From positions 496,001 through 560,000 of the forward strand of contig OY759982.1 of assembly GCA_963662895.1 (NCBI GenBank): a stretch of 64,000 bases of DNA, given 5' to 3'. The DNA comes from GWE2-42-39 sp963662895. GTDB lineage: Bacteria; Bacteroidota; Bacteroidia; Bacteroidales; Prolixibacteraceae. Under the pieces are notes generated by a model. The model was given only the letters and a program-made list of their open reading frames with translations. It searched no databases and was not told where the DNA came from. The stretch's first letter is position 1; every line of letters starts with the position of its first letter. Both the position numbers and the translations under genes were made by a program. Shown in pieces: positions 26,646 through 36,178 of this stretch.

Positions 26646-28856
26646 TTAATTATGTAACAAATAATTGGGATTGTAAAGCCCTTCGTTTTTTATGCTGAAG
26701 TCTTTCCCGTAACCGATTTTAAAAAGGCCGCAATTCATGTATCCGCCGGTTGGGCTTACTTTCTGAAAATGAAGGTTCAATTGATTTAATTTTATCCTGA
26801 AATCCGGGATACAGTGAACCATGTCTTTCCCGTATTTCTGAAGGGCGCTCATGAAGTAGTAGGCCAGATCGAAGCCCTGAAAACTAAATTCGTTTGGTTC
26901 GGTAGCAAATTGTTTTTTAAACGTAGCGATGAACTGGTTAACAGGAATACTGTCGTAATCGACAAAATAGTGAGTCAGGTATTGTAATTGTACCTGGTGG
27001 AAATATTCAGCTTGAATGCTTTGATAACCTTTAAAACCAGACAATCCTACCAGCCGGACATGGTTTTGTTCGGCGAGGGTATTCAGGTTGGTAACGGCAA
27101 CACTTATTTGTCCTTCGTTCACCGCCGGTATAATAAAGACATTTTCACGGTCTGACGACAAGATACGTTGCAAACCCCAGATACCTTCAGTTTCAAAGTC
27201 ACATTCATGGTATAAAACGTCCCTGCATTGGTCATAATAACCGGTCGAGTAAAGTTTTTCGCGGCACAGGTCTACCAGTTTTGCTTCCGGTAAATACTGA
27301 TAATTTCCCATTTTTAAGACAATGAGATTTTTATCGAAGAATTCATCGGTAATCCAATGTGCTGTTTCCCTGATCAGGAAATCTTTGTTCGGGTTTACCT
27401 TGAAATAATACGGGTTATCATGTTCGAAACTGCCGGCTAACGAAAGTGGTGAAACCATCGGGATGTGGTTTTCGGCACTGAAAGCAGAGACACTCCTTTG
27501 CAGATTGGGATAGACCGGCCCGATAATCAGGTCCATTTTACGAAAAATATCGAGTTGTAGCAGCGAGTCGATCACCAGTGAATTCCGGTTCGTGTCGAAT
27601 ACGTACAGCTCGGACTCCATACCTTGTTTACGCAGACTATCGGCTGCCATCAGTATGCCTTCATACAGGTGCATGAAATTTTCTGAGCGGGGGTCAATAA
27701 TTTTTTCACTTCTGATTTTAAAGGTATCTTTCGGAAGAGGCGTTCCCTGCCTGTAAGTACTCATAAAAACAGAATCGGCAAGCAGTTCCTTGTCGGTCAA
27801 TGGAATCCGGTTGATTGTGTCGTTGGCATCAAGGAATAACGGCAGCATTACTGCTATCCGGTATGATTCTTTCTTATTAAAAGGATCGGTTTGGCAAGGT
27901 TCAGGCATTTCCTGATAATGGTGTTTTACTTCGTATGAGGGCATCGTCAGGAGCGTATCCGTAAGGTTCTCCGCAAGCACTTTTACCCGGACGCTTTTGT
28001 CTGGGATCAGTAATTCTTCTCCGGCAAGCAGTTCCCTGTATTCGAGTTCAGGGTTGACATTTTTCAGTTCGCTGATTTTTACATGATAAGCTGTTGCCAC
28101 ATCGTAAATGTTTTCATCGGCCTGTACGGTGTGCCGGGTAAACTCGTTTTCGTTGACCGGTTCGGAAAAGACAACCGGAAGCTGGCCGGATGGAACAAGG
28201 ATCGTTGCTCCGGGCAATATCCCTTTTTCCAGTACCGGGTTTATTGCCAGCAACGAGTCTCGTGATAAGCCATATCTTTTTTCAAGATCAAAAAGGGTTT
28301 CCCCTGATTCAAGTTGATGATAAAAATATTTGGTACGGGGTTTTAATCTTTCTGAAGGCTGATGTCTGTCTGGTATTTCCCGTATATCCGTTGCTGTTAT
28401 TACTTGTTCTGTTTCTTTTTGAGGAGGGGCTGGTATCGCTGGCATTGCCGGCATTGGTATCCGAAGTATCTGACCGCGTTTAATTCCTCTTTTTGCAGAT
28501 GGATTAAACCGGTATAACTCTTCAAGTGTAATTTTGTATTGCCTGGCAATAGAAAAGACGGTTTGTTTCCGTTTTACCTTGTGTTCAATAAATCCGGTGT
28601 CCTGTGTTACAGGTATTTTAATAATGTTGCCTGGCTTTAACCCGAAAAGAAGGTCGGGATTGGCCGCTACCAGTTCTTTTTGTTCAATTTTGTATGACTG
28701 GCATAAACTGAAAATGGTTTCGTCTTCCCGGATAAGATGCAAAATATACGTTTTACCTTCTATACTTACCCGTTGTTCGGGTACTGTATTTTGTGCCGGA
28801 AGTAGCAGGCTCCCGGTAATCAGAAACAATAGTAAAAGGAAAAATTTGTGTTGCAT
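26646..28856 (-). CDS. LysM-repeat protein with periplasmic-binding-like domain
   Basis: An exported 736-aa protein. The ATG at 28856 is preferred because it starts directly at the signal peptide (MQHKFFLLLLFLITGSLLL...PAQ); an in-frame upstream ATG at 28910 would add 18 residues. Four LysM domains occur at about residues 37-83, 88-135, 176-222 and 238-288, each with the (E/D)TIFSL or NP-type core, split by a Pro-rich linker (PMPAMPAIPAPP). The C-terminal part (about 330-730) resembles a type-1 periplasmic binding protein (IGPVYPN, YEGILMAADSLRKQGME, DFETEGIW...). Probably bound to peptidoglycan in the periplasm; the ligand is unknown. It is the last gene of the nfnA-nfnB-DHOD-like run, 118 bp after the DHOD-like gene. 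Confidence 0.85.
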   Translation of the reverse strand: MQHKFFLLLLFLITGSLLLPAQNTVPEQRVSIEGKTYILHLIREDETIFSLCQSYKIEQKELVAANPDLLFGLKPGNIIKIPVTQDTGFIEHKVKRKQTVFSIARQYKITLEELYRFNPSAKRGIKRGQILRIPMPAMPAIPAPPQKETEQVITATDIREIPDRHQPSERLKPRTKYFYHQLESGETLFDLEKRYGLSRDSLLAINPVLEKGILPGATILVPSGQLPVVFSEPVNENEFTRHTVQADENIYDVATAYHVKISELKNVNPELEYRELLAGEELLIPDKSVRVKVLAENLTDTLLTMPSYEVKHHYQEMPEPCQTDPFNKKESYRIAVMLPLFLDANDTINRIPLTDKELLADSVFMSTYRQGTPLPKDTFKIRSEKIIDPRSENFMHLYEGILMAADSLRKQGMESELYVFDTNRNSLVIDSLLQLDIFRKMDLIIGPVYPNLQRSVSAFSAENHIPMVSPLSLAGSFEHDNPYYFKVNPNKDFLIRETAHWITDEFFDKNLIVLKMGNYQYLPEAKLVDLCREKLYSTGYYDQCRDVLYHECDFETEGIWGLQRILSSDRENVFIIPAVNEGQISVAVTNLNTLAEQNHVRLVGLSGFKGYQSIQAEYFHQVQLQYLTHYFVDYDSIPVNQFIATFKKQFATEPNEFSFQGFDLAYYFMSALQKYGKDMVHCIPDFRIKLNQLNLHFQKVSPTGGYMNCGLFKIGYGKDFSIKNEGLYNPNYLLHN

Positions 28857-28974
28857 TGATACCGTTAAAAAAGACCTCCCAAAAATATAATTAAAATGAA
28901 TTTTTTTCAATTTTTAACGTTCTAATTTCAAAATAATTGCGTGTTGGGGTGTCGGATATTTTTTATAGTCTGTT

Positions 28975-29964
28975 TTAAAATTCTTTTCCTCCGAAATATT
29001 TCATAAACTGGACCCGTTCAAAAGCCACGGCATTTTTAGCATTAGCCAGGCTTAAGGAGCTTTTGAATTGGTCGATTGTCCGGTATCCGTTTTTATCCAT
29101 CCAGTCTGTAATGCCTTTGTTCAGTTTACTGATGGCTTCTACTCCTTCATGGTAGAGAACCGATGCTACCTGAACGGCAGAAGCTCCTGCCAGCAAAAAT
29201 TTAATGGCTGTTTCTGCTGAATGGATACCGGTAGTGGCAGCCAGATCGCATTTTAGCTGGCCGGATAAGATAGCTGTCCATCGGAGTGGCAAAAGGTACT
29301 CGTCAGCCTGGCTCAGTACATTGGCTGAAACCACTTCCTGCCTGTCGATATCAATATCCGGGGCAATGAAACGGTTGAACAGGCTGATTCCTGCAATGCC
29401 GGTATCAGAAAGTTCTTTAGCCATTTTTGCAAGGTTCGAAAAGTAGTGGCTGATCTTGATGGCTACCGGGATACCCACTTTTTGTTTCACTTTATTAATA
29501 GTTTCGAAATAGAACTGTTCATTGTATTCGTTGCTTTTTCCGGCATCGGAAGGAATAACAAACAGGTTTAGTTCGAGGGCGTCGGCGCCTGCATCTTCCA
29601 GTTTCTTTGCAAACAACATCCAGTCGCCCGAACTGATACAGTTGATACTGGCGATCACGGGTATATCGATTGCTTTTTTAGCTGCGGCAACCAGTTGGAC
29701 GTATTTTTTCAGTGTGTCATCTTTGATTACATAATCAAAATAGTCGAGGTATTCCTGGTCTGAATGTATTTCAGACCGGAGGCTCAGTTCTTCCTGTAAC
29801 TGATAATAAATTTCTTCCTCGAAGATCGATTTTAGTACTATGGCGCCAGCTCCTGCTTTTGCTATTTTTTTTATTTGCTCCAGGTTTCCGGTCATGCTGC
29901 TGCTGGCTGCAATTACCGGGCTTTTTAGCTCAAGCCCGAAAAAACGGGTTGTTAAATTTGCCAT
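28975..29964 (-). CDS. Dihydroorotate-dehydrogenase-like FMN protein
   Basis: A 329-aa FMN-type TIM-barrel protein of the PyrD/PreA superfamily (FFGLELKSPVIAASSSMTGN at the N-terminus, AIKISHYFSNL and GIHSAETAIKFLLAGASAVQVASVL for the phosphate-binding end). True class 1 DHODs have an active-site Cys in a conserved NxSCPN loop. The equivalent stretch here reads LELNLFVIPSD with no Cys, so pyrimidine synthesis is doubtful. It follows an NfnB-like and an NfnA/SudB-like gene in the same direction, with a 49-bp gap. Class 1B DHOD enzymes pair with a PyrK subunit, and the NfnA-like neighbour belongs to the PyrK/SudB superfamily, so an electron-transfer complex is possible. Confidence 0.88.
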   Translation of the reverse strand: MANLTTRFFGLELKSPVIAASSSMTGNLEQIKKIAKAGAGAIVLKSIFEEEIYYQLQEELSLRSEIHSDQEYLDYFDYVIKDDTLKKYVQLVAAAKKAIDIPVIASINCISSGDWMLFAKKLEDAGADALELNLFVIPSDAGKSNEYNEQFYFETINKVKQKVGIPVAIKISHYFSNLAKMAKELSDTGIAGISLFNRFIAPDIDIDRQEVVSANVLSQADEYLLPLRWTAILSGQLKCDLAATTGIHSAETAIKFLLAGASAVQVASVLYHEGVEAISKLNKGITDWMDKNGYRTIDQFKSSLSLANAKNAVAFERVQFMKYFGGKEF

Positions 29965-30013
29965 ATCACTGGTTTTATTTTGAACGATTTACAATTTACG
30001 ATACATGAACTCA

Positions 30014-31492
30014 TTACTGGTTCTGCAGATATTCGTGCATTGATGCAGCGGCTTTACGTCCGTCTCCCATTGCCAGAATTACAGTCGCGCCACCCCGTAC
30101 AATATCGCCGCCGGCAAACAGTTCGGGGATCGAGCTTTGCATTTTATCGGATGCTACATCAATAGTACCCCAACGGCTTACCTCCAGGTCGGGGAGTGCC
30201 TTGTGGATTAGCGGGTTGGGTGATACGCCAATGGCCACTATTACCAGGTCGACGGCAATGTCGTATTCCGAGCCTTCGACTGGTACCGGACGGCGTCGTC
30301 CTGATGCATCGGGGGCGCCCAGTTCCATCCGCTGGAGACGCATACGGTTGACATGTCCCCGGGAATCGGCAAAGTATTCAACCGGGTTGTTCAGGTTCAG
30401 AAATTCAATTCCTTCTTCTTCGGCATGTTTTACTTCTTCTACCCGGGCCGGCATTTCTTCGCGGCTGCGCCGGTAGATGATCATGGATCGTTCGGCCCCC
30501 AGCCGTTTGGAGGTGCGTACCGAGTCCATGGCCGTGTTTCCCCCTCCTACCACTGCCACATTTTTCCCTTTAAAGACAGGGGTATCGAAAGCATTATCTG
30601 CCGCGCCCATCAGGTTTACGCGGGTCAGGTATTCGTTAGATGACAGGATGCCGTTGAAATTTTCGCCCGGGATATTCATGAAATTGGGAAGGCCGGCGCC
30701 ACTGGCCACGAAAAAGGCCTGGTAACCTTCGGCTTTCAGGTCGTCGAAGCTGGCTGTTTTGCCCACGATAAAATTGGTTTCAAACTTCACACCCATTTTT
30801 TTCAGGTTTTCCAGTTCTATGTCCACAATTTTGTTCGGTAGCCTGAACTCGGGAATACCGTATTTCAGGACGCCGCCGATCTCATGTAAGGCTTCGAAAA
30901 CAGTAATATCATATCCCAGTTTGATCATATCGCCTGCAAATGAGAGCGAGGCAGGGCCTGAGCCGATAGCCGCAATTTTTATCCCGTTCCGGGGGGCTGT
31001 TTCCGGGACTGAAATTTGTCCGCTTTCGCGTTCATAGTCGGCCGCAAAACGTTCGAGATAACCGATGGCCACGGGGTCTTTTTTCAGCTTCTGTGTGTAA
31101 AAACAACTGCTCTCGCACTGTTTTTCCTGGGGGCATACACGTCCGCAAACAGCAGGGAGCGCTGAAGTTTCTTTCAGCGTTTTGGCGGCATTCAGGAATT
31201 CGCCTTTTTCAATATATTTTACAAATTTTGGGATGTTAATGCTCACCGGGCAACCCTCGATACAGGTGGGATTTACACAATCCATGCAACGCGTGGCTTC
31301 GGTTTGTGCCTGCGTAACCGATAAGCCCTGGTTCACTTCCCTGTCCTGGTATTTAATGCGTTCCATCGGGTCGAGTTCAGGCATTTTTACCCGTGGAATT
31401 TCAGTACGTTCTTTATTTTTTGTCTTGCTGCGGAGTTCAACACGCCATTCTTTTTCACGTTCGGTCTTCAGGTATTCTTTCAGGTCTGTCAT
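30014..31492 (-). CDS. NADPH-dependent glutamate synthase small-subunit-like / NfnB-SudA-like flavoprotein
   Basis: A cytosolic FAD/NAD(P)H flavoprotein with iron-sulfur clusters (492 aa). Eight N-terminal Cys (69, 72, 77, 81, 116, 120, 126, 130) in a CxxCxxxxCxxxC...CxxxCxxxxxCxxxC layout bind two [4Fe-4S] clusters. FAD binding is seen in IGSGPASLSFAG and GIPEFRLP, and NADPH binding in VAVVGGGNTAMDSVR. Near-identical architecture occurs in the GltD subunit, NfnB (ferredoxin:NADP oxidoreductase) and SudA. The adjacent upstream gene is an NfnA/SudB homologue and there is no GltB, so an NfnAB-like transhydrogenase or a sulfide dehydrogenase-type complex is the better reading. Start codon 3 bp after the NfnA-like stop. 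Confidence 0.92.
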   Translation of the reverse strand: MTDLKEYLKTEREKEWRVELRSKTKNKERTEIPRVKMPELDPMERIKYQDREVNQGLSVTQAQTEATRCMDCVNPTCIEGCPVSINIPKFVKYIEKGEFLNAAKTLKETSALPAVCGRVCPQEKQCESSCFYTQKLKKDPVAIGYLERFAADYERESGQISVPETAPRNGIKIAAIGSGPASLSFAGDMIKLGYDITVFEALHEIGGVLKYGIPEFRLPNKIVDIELENLKKMGVKFETNFIVGKTASFDDLKAEGYQAFFVASGAGLPNFMNIPGENFNGILSSNEYLTRVNLMGAADNAFDTPVFKGKNVAVVGGGNTAMDSVRTSKRLGAERSMIIYRRSREEMPARVEEVKHAEEEGIEFLNLNNPVEYFADSRGHVNRMRLQRMELGAPDASGRRRPVPVEGSEYDIAVDLVIVAIGVSPNPLIHKALPDLEVSRWGTIDVASDKMQSSIPELFAGGDIVRGGATVILAMGDGRKAAASMHEYLQNQ

Positions 31493-31495
31493 GGC

Positions 31496-32326
31496 TTATT
31501 TTTTTGAAGATTCGAGATATTGTTGATAAGCCTCTTTTTCCAGTTCTGTGTAGCCTCCCAGACGGAGCATCAGCTCATCGAAATCAATCTGGTGGGCATC
31601 AAACTCAGGCCCGTCCACACAGGTAAACCTGGTTTGTCCGCCTACGCTTACGCGGCATGCTCCACACATTCCTGTTCCGTCAACCATCATCGCGTTAAGG
31701 CTTGCCTGGGTCGGGATGTCATATTTTTTTGTTAGGAGAGAAGTAAATTTCATCATTATAGCCGGCCCAATAGCAATACATTCATTTATTTTTTCACGGA
31801 GGATCACCTCTTCGGCTCCGGCAGTTACCAGGCCCTTTTTCCCGTACGAACCGTCGTCGGTCATAATGATCACTTCATCAGACCACCTGCGGATTTCTTT
31901 TTCAAGAATGATTAAATCTTTGCTGCGGGCTGCCAGGATGCTGACGACCCGGTTGCCGGCTTTTTTAAACCCTTCTACTATCGGGAGCAGGGGAGCTACC
32001 CCGACACCGCCTCCACAGGCCAGAACCGTTCCTACTTTATGAATATCGGTAGCCCGTCCTAACGGCCCAACCACATCGAGAATTGAATCGCCCGGCTCCA
32101 GCGCACACAGTTTCTCTGAGCTAACGCCTACTTTTTGTACAACCAGTGTGATGGTTCCGGCTTTTTCATCGGCATCGGTAATCGTCAGGGGGATGCGTTC
32201 ACCTTTTTCATCGATCCGCAGGATAATAAAATGACCGGGTTTACGCGACCTGGCAATGCGGGGCGCTTCGACCACGAAGCGGACTACTTTTGGTGAAAAG
32301 AAGTCTTTCTCTATAATCTTGTTCAT
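31496..32326 (-). CDS. NfnA/SudB-like ferredoxin-NADP reductase subunit alpha
   Basis: A 276-aa PyrK/SudB/NfnA-family protein. The N-terminal FAD-binding beta barrel carries RIPLTITDAD, followed by an NAD-binding domain with LACGGGVGVAPLLPI. The C-terminal [2Fe-2S] motif is CGAC (Cys221, Cys224) and RFTC (Cys236). It forms a complex with the large flavoprotein subunit encoded 3 bp downstream. The start is the ATG at 32326, with a matching promoter 39-68 bp upstream. In NfnAB the complex couples NADH/ferredoxin and NADPH pools by electron bifurcation; here that role is inferred from both subunits together. Confidence 0.92.
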   Translation of the reverse strand: MNKIIEKDFFSPKVVRFVVEAPRIARSRKPGHFIILRIDEKGERIPLTITDADEKAGTITLVVQKVGVSSEKLCALEPGDSILDVVGPLGRATDIHKVGTVLACGGGVGVAPLLPIVEGFKKAGNRVVSILAARSKDLIILEKEIRRWSDEVIIMTDDGSYGKKGLVTAGAEEVILREKINECIAIGPAIMMKFTSLLTKKYDIPTQASLNAMMVDGTGMCGACRVSVGGQTRFTCVDGPEFDAHQIDFDELMLRLGGYTELEKEAYQQYLESSKK

Positions 32327-32364
32327 GCTAACGAAGCTTATCTTTTTGTTTTTTTACGAAATGC

Positions 32365-32394
32365 CAAAATTAGTATTGTAGCATTACTGGCAAA
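32365..32394 (-). promoter_or_regulatory. Bacteroidota-type promoter for the nfn operon
   Basis: The minus strand has TTTG (32394-32391), an 18-bp spacer and TAATTTTG (32372-32365), matching the -33 TTTG and -7 TAnnTTTG consensus. The -7 box lies 38 bp upstream of the ATG at 32326, consistent with a short leader. Located in the 307-bp divergent spacer shared with the SNF2 gene; no equally good box was seen for the plus strand. Confidence 0.65.
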
Positions 32395-32633
32395 ATTTAT
32401 CAATCATTTTATTCTTGATGTGTCAGATAAAATCGTATTTGGGGATAACTTAGGTATAAAGGAGTAACGCACAGGGAAGGTAATAGATCATTAAATTTTC
32501 AGCTTACCTGAATAAATTTTTCAACAATGCCTTTCTGTATTCAGAAATACCATATTTTTAAGGTTTTGTTTAACTGAAAACGGGAATTGAAAAAGGTATT
32601 TATTTTCACCCTGTTTCTTTTTACTGAATAGTT

Positions 32634-35573
32634 TTGGCATACGAATTTATTATAGGTGTTACGGAGCACCGTGTATTGGGAAATATTTTTTCGGCTTACC
32701 TGATAGAGAAAGAGGAAGATCAGGTTTTTTACGCGGTCAGAAAACTGGTAAAAAATTTTGATCTTGAAAGATCAGACTATCTTTTCAGTGAACATGAAAA
32801 GGAACTGGTCCGCCTGGTGGAAAGTTACAGCGATGAAGCGTTGGTACGAAGATTTGCCCGTAAAGGCACAACCGGTAATTTTTTTCAGGATCTTGATCCT
32901 AAACTTTTTCAGGAACACATCAGCCCGTTTATCGATAAGCAAATCTCGAAATGTATTTCCCTGTTAATGAGCCATCCGGTACGTGTTTTTCAGAAACAGA
33001 TCAAATATGCCAATTTGTATGATGAGGACGAAGTGTTGATAAACCGTTCATTCACAGAAGGTGTTTTTCAGTTCGAACGTCTGCCCGAGGGTACCCGGTA
33101 TAAGCTCTTGTTTGAACATGACGGACAACTTGTTGACCTTCAGCATAAAAATGTGATGATTGTGGCACACGATCCCTGTTGCCTGGTTTTCAGGAATAAA
33201 CTGTATGCTTTCCGGAATTTATCATCGAAAAAAATTACGCCTTTCCTGGAAAAGGAATCTGTTTTTATCCCGAAAAAGATTGAAGATAAATATTATAAAA
33301 CTTTTGTACTGAATACGATAAAAGAATACCGGGTGCTGGCAAAAGGTTTTTTCATCGAGGAAAAAGAGGCCGACCATACTGTTATTCTGTCGCTGGAGCC
33401 CAACCTTCAGTATAAACCTTCGTTTTTTGTGCGTTTCAGGCAGGGGGGAGGGAAGGAATATGATCCCAATATACAGTCGAATGTTTTTGTTAGTCTGACA
33501 GAAAAAGAAGAAACGTATTTATTTACGAAGATCAAACGCGATCTTCAGTGGGAAAACAGTATTATCGATATTCTGAAAAAACTTGGGCTCACCGAAAAGC
33601 GAGGATCGTTTTCCCTGCCTGTTACTGAATATCTCGACGATCAGGATGCTTTGTACGAATTGATAAGCTGGCTGAACAGGAACCGTGAGGCTCTTGAGAA
33701 ACAAGGGTTTCTGTTTCAACAGAACAGATTTGATAAAGTGTATTCAACATATAAGCAGGAGCTTGAATTTGAAATTAAGACTGATGCCGATTGGTTTGAT
33801 ATTTATGCAAAAGTAAAGATCGGGCCGTACCATATTCCGTTTGTCCGGTTACGAAAGTACATCCTGAACGGTATTCGAGAGTTCGAATTGCCCAATGGAG
33901 AAATTGCTATCCTGCCGGCTGAATGGTTTACCCGTTACCAGGAAATCCTGCCTTTTGCAAAGATACACGGCGACAGCCTGCGCCTGAAAAAATATCATTA
34001 CCAGTTATTACGGAAGAATCTGAAAGGAGTTGATAAAACGTATCTGAACCGGCTGGAGGAAATAGGGGAGGACCGGCAAAATGTAGTGTTACCGGCTAAT
34101 ATAAAGGCTACTCTGCGTTCCTACCAGGAAGAAGGTTTTTCGTGGATTTACCACTTGTACTGTCACGGTTTCGGCGGGTGCCTGGCCGATGATATGGGGC
34201 TTGGTAAAACATTGCAGACACTTGCCCTGCTACTCAAGATGAAAAGACTGAAACAACAAATCATTGTCCCGGAATTTGGCGCTGACGGTGAGACCCAGTT
34301 AAATTTATTTTCAGAAAAACCGGAAGAAACTGTTCAGCCTGCCTCCTTGATTGTTATGCCTGTTTCGCTGGTTCATAACTGGGATAACGAGATTAAAAAA
34401 TTTACCCCTTCACTGAAGGTCTGTAAGTATGTGGGGATTCAGCGTAACAAGGGAGATTTTGAAAAGATACTTTCTTATTACGATGTGGTTTTAACAACAT
34501 ACGGGACTGTGCGAAATGATATAGCAAAGCTGTCATCCCATATGTTTTTTTATATAATTCTCGACGAAAGCCAGTATATTAAAAATGCCGGTTCGAAGAC
34601 TTATAAAGCCATTAGTCGCCTTAATGCACAATACCGGTTGGTGCTGACTGGTACACCAATCGAAAATTCGCTGTCGGATTTATGGTCGCAACTGAATTTT
34701 CTGAATCCCGGGCTGCTGGGAAGCCAGGCTTTTTTTAAGCGTGAGTTTCAGACACCCATCGAAAAGAAAAACGATCCGGAGAAAAGAGAAAAGCTGCAAA
34801 CCCTGATCAGGCCTTTTGTGCTGAGACGTACCAAGGAAGAGGTGGCCAAAGACCTGCCCATGCTTACCGAACAAACCCGGTATTGCACTATGGCGCAAGG
34901 ACAGAAGGAGTTTTACGAAAAAGAAAAATCGTTTATCCGTAATACCATTTTGGAGAATATTGAAAACAAAGGACTTGAAAAATCGGCCTTTGTGGTATTG
35001 CAGGGCCTGACCCGGCTCCGTCAGTTGGCCAACCACCCGTCGATGATTGAGAACACGGATGAACAGGAATCGGGTAAGTTTAACGAGATTTTCCGTTGTC
35101 TCGAAAACCTCATGGCAGAAAACCATAAGGTGCTTATTTTTTCATCGTTTGTAAAACACCTTGAGTTGCTGAGACAGCACATTGAAGAAAAGAACTGGAA
35201 ATATTCGATGCTGACAGGTCAAACCCGAAAGCGTGCCGAAGTGATCAGCGCCTTTCAGGATGATCCGGAAAACCATATCTTCCTGATCTCGTTGAAAGCC
35301 GGTGGGGTAGGGTTGAACCTTACTTCAGCCGACTATGTGTTTATTATCGATCCCTGGTGGAACCCGGCTGCCGAAAACCAGGCTATCAACCGGGCACACC
35401 GTATCGGGCAGGATAAGAAAGTATTCGTGTATCGTTTCATCACCGAACATTCTATCGAAGAAAAAATACAATTGCTGAAAGACAAAAAATCAGCCCTTGC
35501 TGAAAAGTTTATCAACTCGAACAACCCGTTTAAAGCAGTTACCAAAGAGGAGATCATTGGCTTATTCAGTTAA
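32634..35573 (+). CDS. SNF2-family DEAD/DEAH helicase
   Basis: A 979-aa Swi2/Snf2-type ATP-dependent DNA translocase. An N-terminal region of about 480 residues with no recognised domain is followed by the SNF2 core: Walker A GLGKT with Lys525, a DESQ box (ILDESQYIKN), LTGTPIENSLSDLWSQ, and the helicase C domain with SLKAGGVGLNLT and NRAHRIGQDKKV. Complete and in frame. No ATG exists before codon 112, so the TTG at 32634, two codons after an in-frame TGA, is the likely start. It may act in DNA repair or restart. It is divergent from the nfn operon. Confidence 0.93.
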   Translation: MAYEFIIGVTEHRVLGNIFSAYLIEKEEDQVFYAVRKLVKNFDLERSDYLFSEHEKELVRLVESYSDEALVRRFARKGTTGNFFQDLDPKLFQEHISPFIDKQISKCISLLMSHPVRVFQKQIKYANLYDEDEVLINRSFTEGVFQFERLPEGTRYKLLFEHDGQLVDLQHKNVMIVAHDPCCLVFRNKLYAFRNLSSKKITPFLEKESVFIPKKIEDKYYKTFVLNTIKEYRVLAKGFFIEEKEADHTVILSLEPNLQYKPSFFVRFRQGGGKEYDPNIQSNVFVSLTEKEETYLFTKIKRDLQWENSIIDILKKLGLTEKRGSFSLPVTEYLDDQDALYELISWLNRNREALEKQGFLFQQNRFDKVYSTYKQELEFEIKTDADWFDIYAKVKIGPYHIPFVRLRKYILNGIREFELPNGEIAILPAEWFTRYQEILPFAKIHGDSLRLKKYHYQLLRKNLKGVDKTYLNRLEEIGEDRQNVVLPANIKATLRSYQEEGFSWIYHLYCHGFGGCLADDMGLGKTLQTLALLLKMKRLKQQIIVPEFGADGETQLNLFSEKPEETVQPASLIVMPVSLVHNWDNEIKKFTPSLKVCKYVGIQRNKGDFEKILSYYDVVLTTYGTVRNDIAKLSSHMFFYIILDESQYIKNAGSKTYKAISRLNAQYRLVLTGTPIENSLSDLWSQLNFLNPGLLGSQAFFKREFQTPIEKKNDPEKREKLQTLIRPFVLRRTKEEVAKDLPMLTEQTRYCTMAQGQKEFYEKEKSFIRNTILENIENKGLEKSAFVVLQGLTRLRQLANHPSMIENTDEQESGKFNEIFRCLENLMAENHKVLIFSSFVKHLELLRQHIEEKNWKYSMLTGQTRKRAEVISAFQDDPENHIFLISLKAGGVGLNLTSADYVFIIDPWWNPAAENQAINRAHRIGQDKKVFVYRFITEHSIEEKIQLLKDKKSALAEKFINSNNPFKAVTKEEIIGLFS

Positions 35574-35586
35574 ACAACAGAATCAG

Positions 35587-35745
35587 TCAGAACGGCAGTT
35601 TATCGTTCTTTAAAAAATTTGCGTGGTATTTTGCAGGATTCCGCCCAGACCCTTCAATTTTTAGTTTTCCTCTTTCAAAATTCTGAGGTCTGAGTTTTTC
35701 CAAAAAAAGATTGGACACAATATTTTTCCAATCAGTATCCTTAAT
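35587..35745 (-). other. Possible 3' remnant of an unidentified gene
   Basis: The minus strand ends with protein-like composition (NFERGKLKIEGSGRNPAKYH, then LKNDKLPF and a stop at 35587), but the 5' part runs into the transposase remnant on the opposite strand and no family is recognised. It is probably a gene cut by the insertion event. Confidence 0.25.
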
Positions 35746-36060
35746 GTGTTGTTTTATGCCTGCATGAACAATATCTATTCGTGCCGGAAAGTGGAAAAGC
35801 AATTATTGGAAAACATTCATTATATGTGGCTTTCAGGGAATCAAACGCCTGACTTCAGTATCATCAACAACTTTCGTTCGCTGCATTTGAAAGCTACTAT
35901 TAGCCAACTGATCCATAATTATTTTTATGCAGAACAAAAAAAGAGGTTCCGGGAAAATGCTTTTATCAGCCAAAACCTGTTTTATAATCAGCAGGACGAT
36001 TATTTTGTGTGCCTGATGGGGCAACACCTTGAAGACAAAGGGACCACAACAATTTTTTGA
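35746..36060 (+). pseudogene. IS1182-family transposase remnant
   Basis: A decayed transposase with two diagnostic pieces joined by a deletion. The first reads YSCRKVEKQLLENIHYMWL and PDFSIINNFRSLHLKATI, typical of the IS1182 N-terminal half. It then jumps directly to AEQKKRFRENAFISQNLFY and DDYFVCLMGQHLEDKGTTT, which belong to the middle of the full protein. The first codons before YACMNN and the whole DDE C-terminus are absent. No terminal inverted repeats were recognised. It marks the left boundary of the accessory island beside the intact SNF2 gene. Confidence 0.7.
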
Positions 36061-36178
36061 AAAATTAGCAACCAGCCAATTATATATTCCCAAACACCAA
36101 AACGGTTTTGAACCATTGTACGGCATCGCATATCGGATATTTATTTCCCAATGGAATGAGGGGTTCTCCGCTAGGCTT

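Noticed and set aside
28975..29964. Annotation as pyrD (functional dihydroorotate dehydrogenase)
   Set aside because: The active-site loop and its Cys are absent; kept as DHOD-like only.
30014..31492. Annotation as gltD (glutamate synthase small subunit)
   Set aside because: No gltB nearby, and the adjacent gene is an NfnA/SudB homologue; NfnB/SudA-like is the better name.
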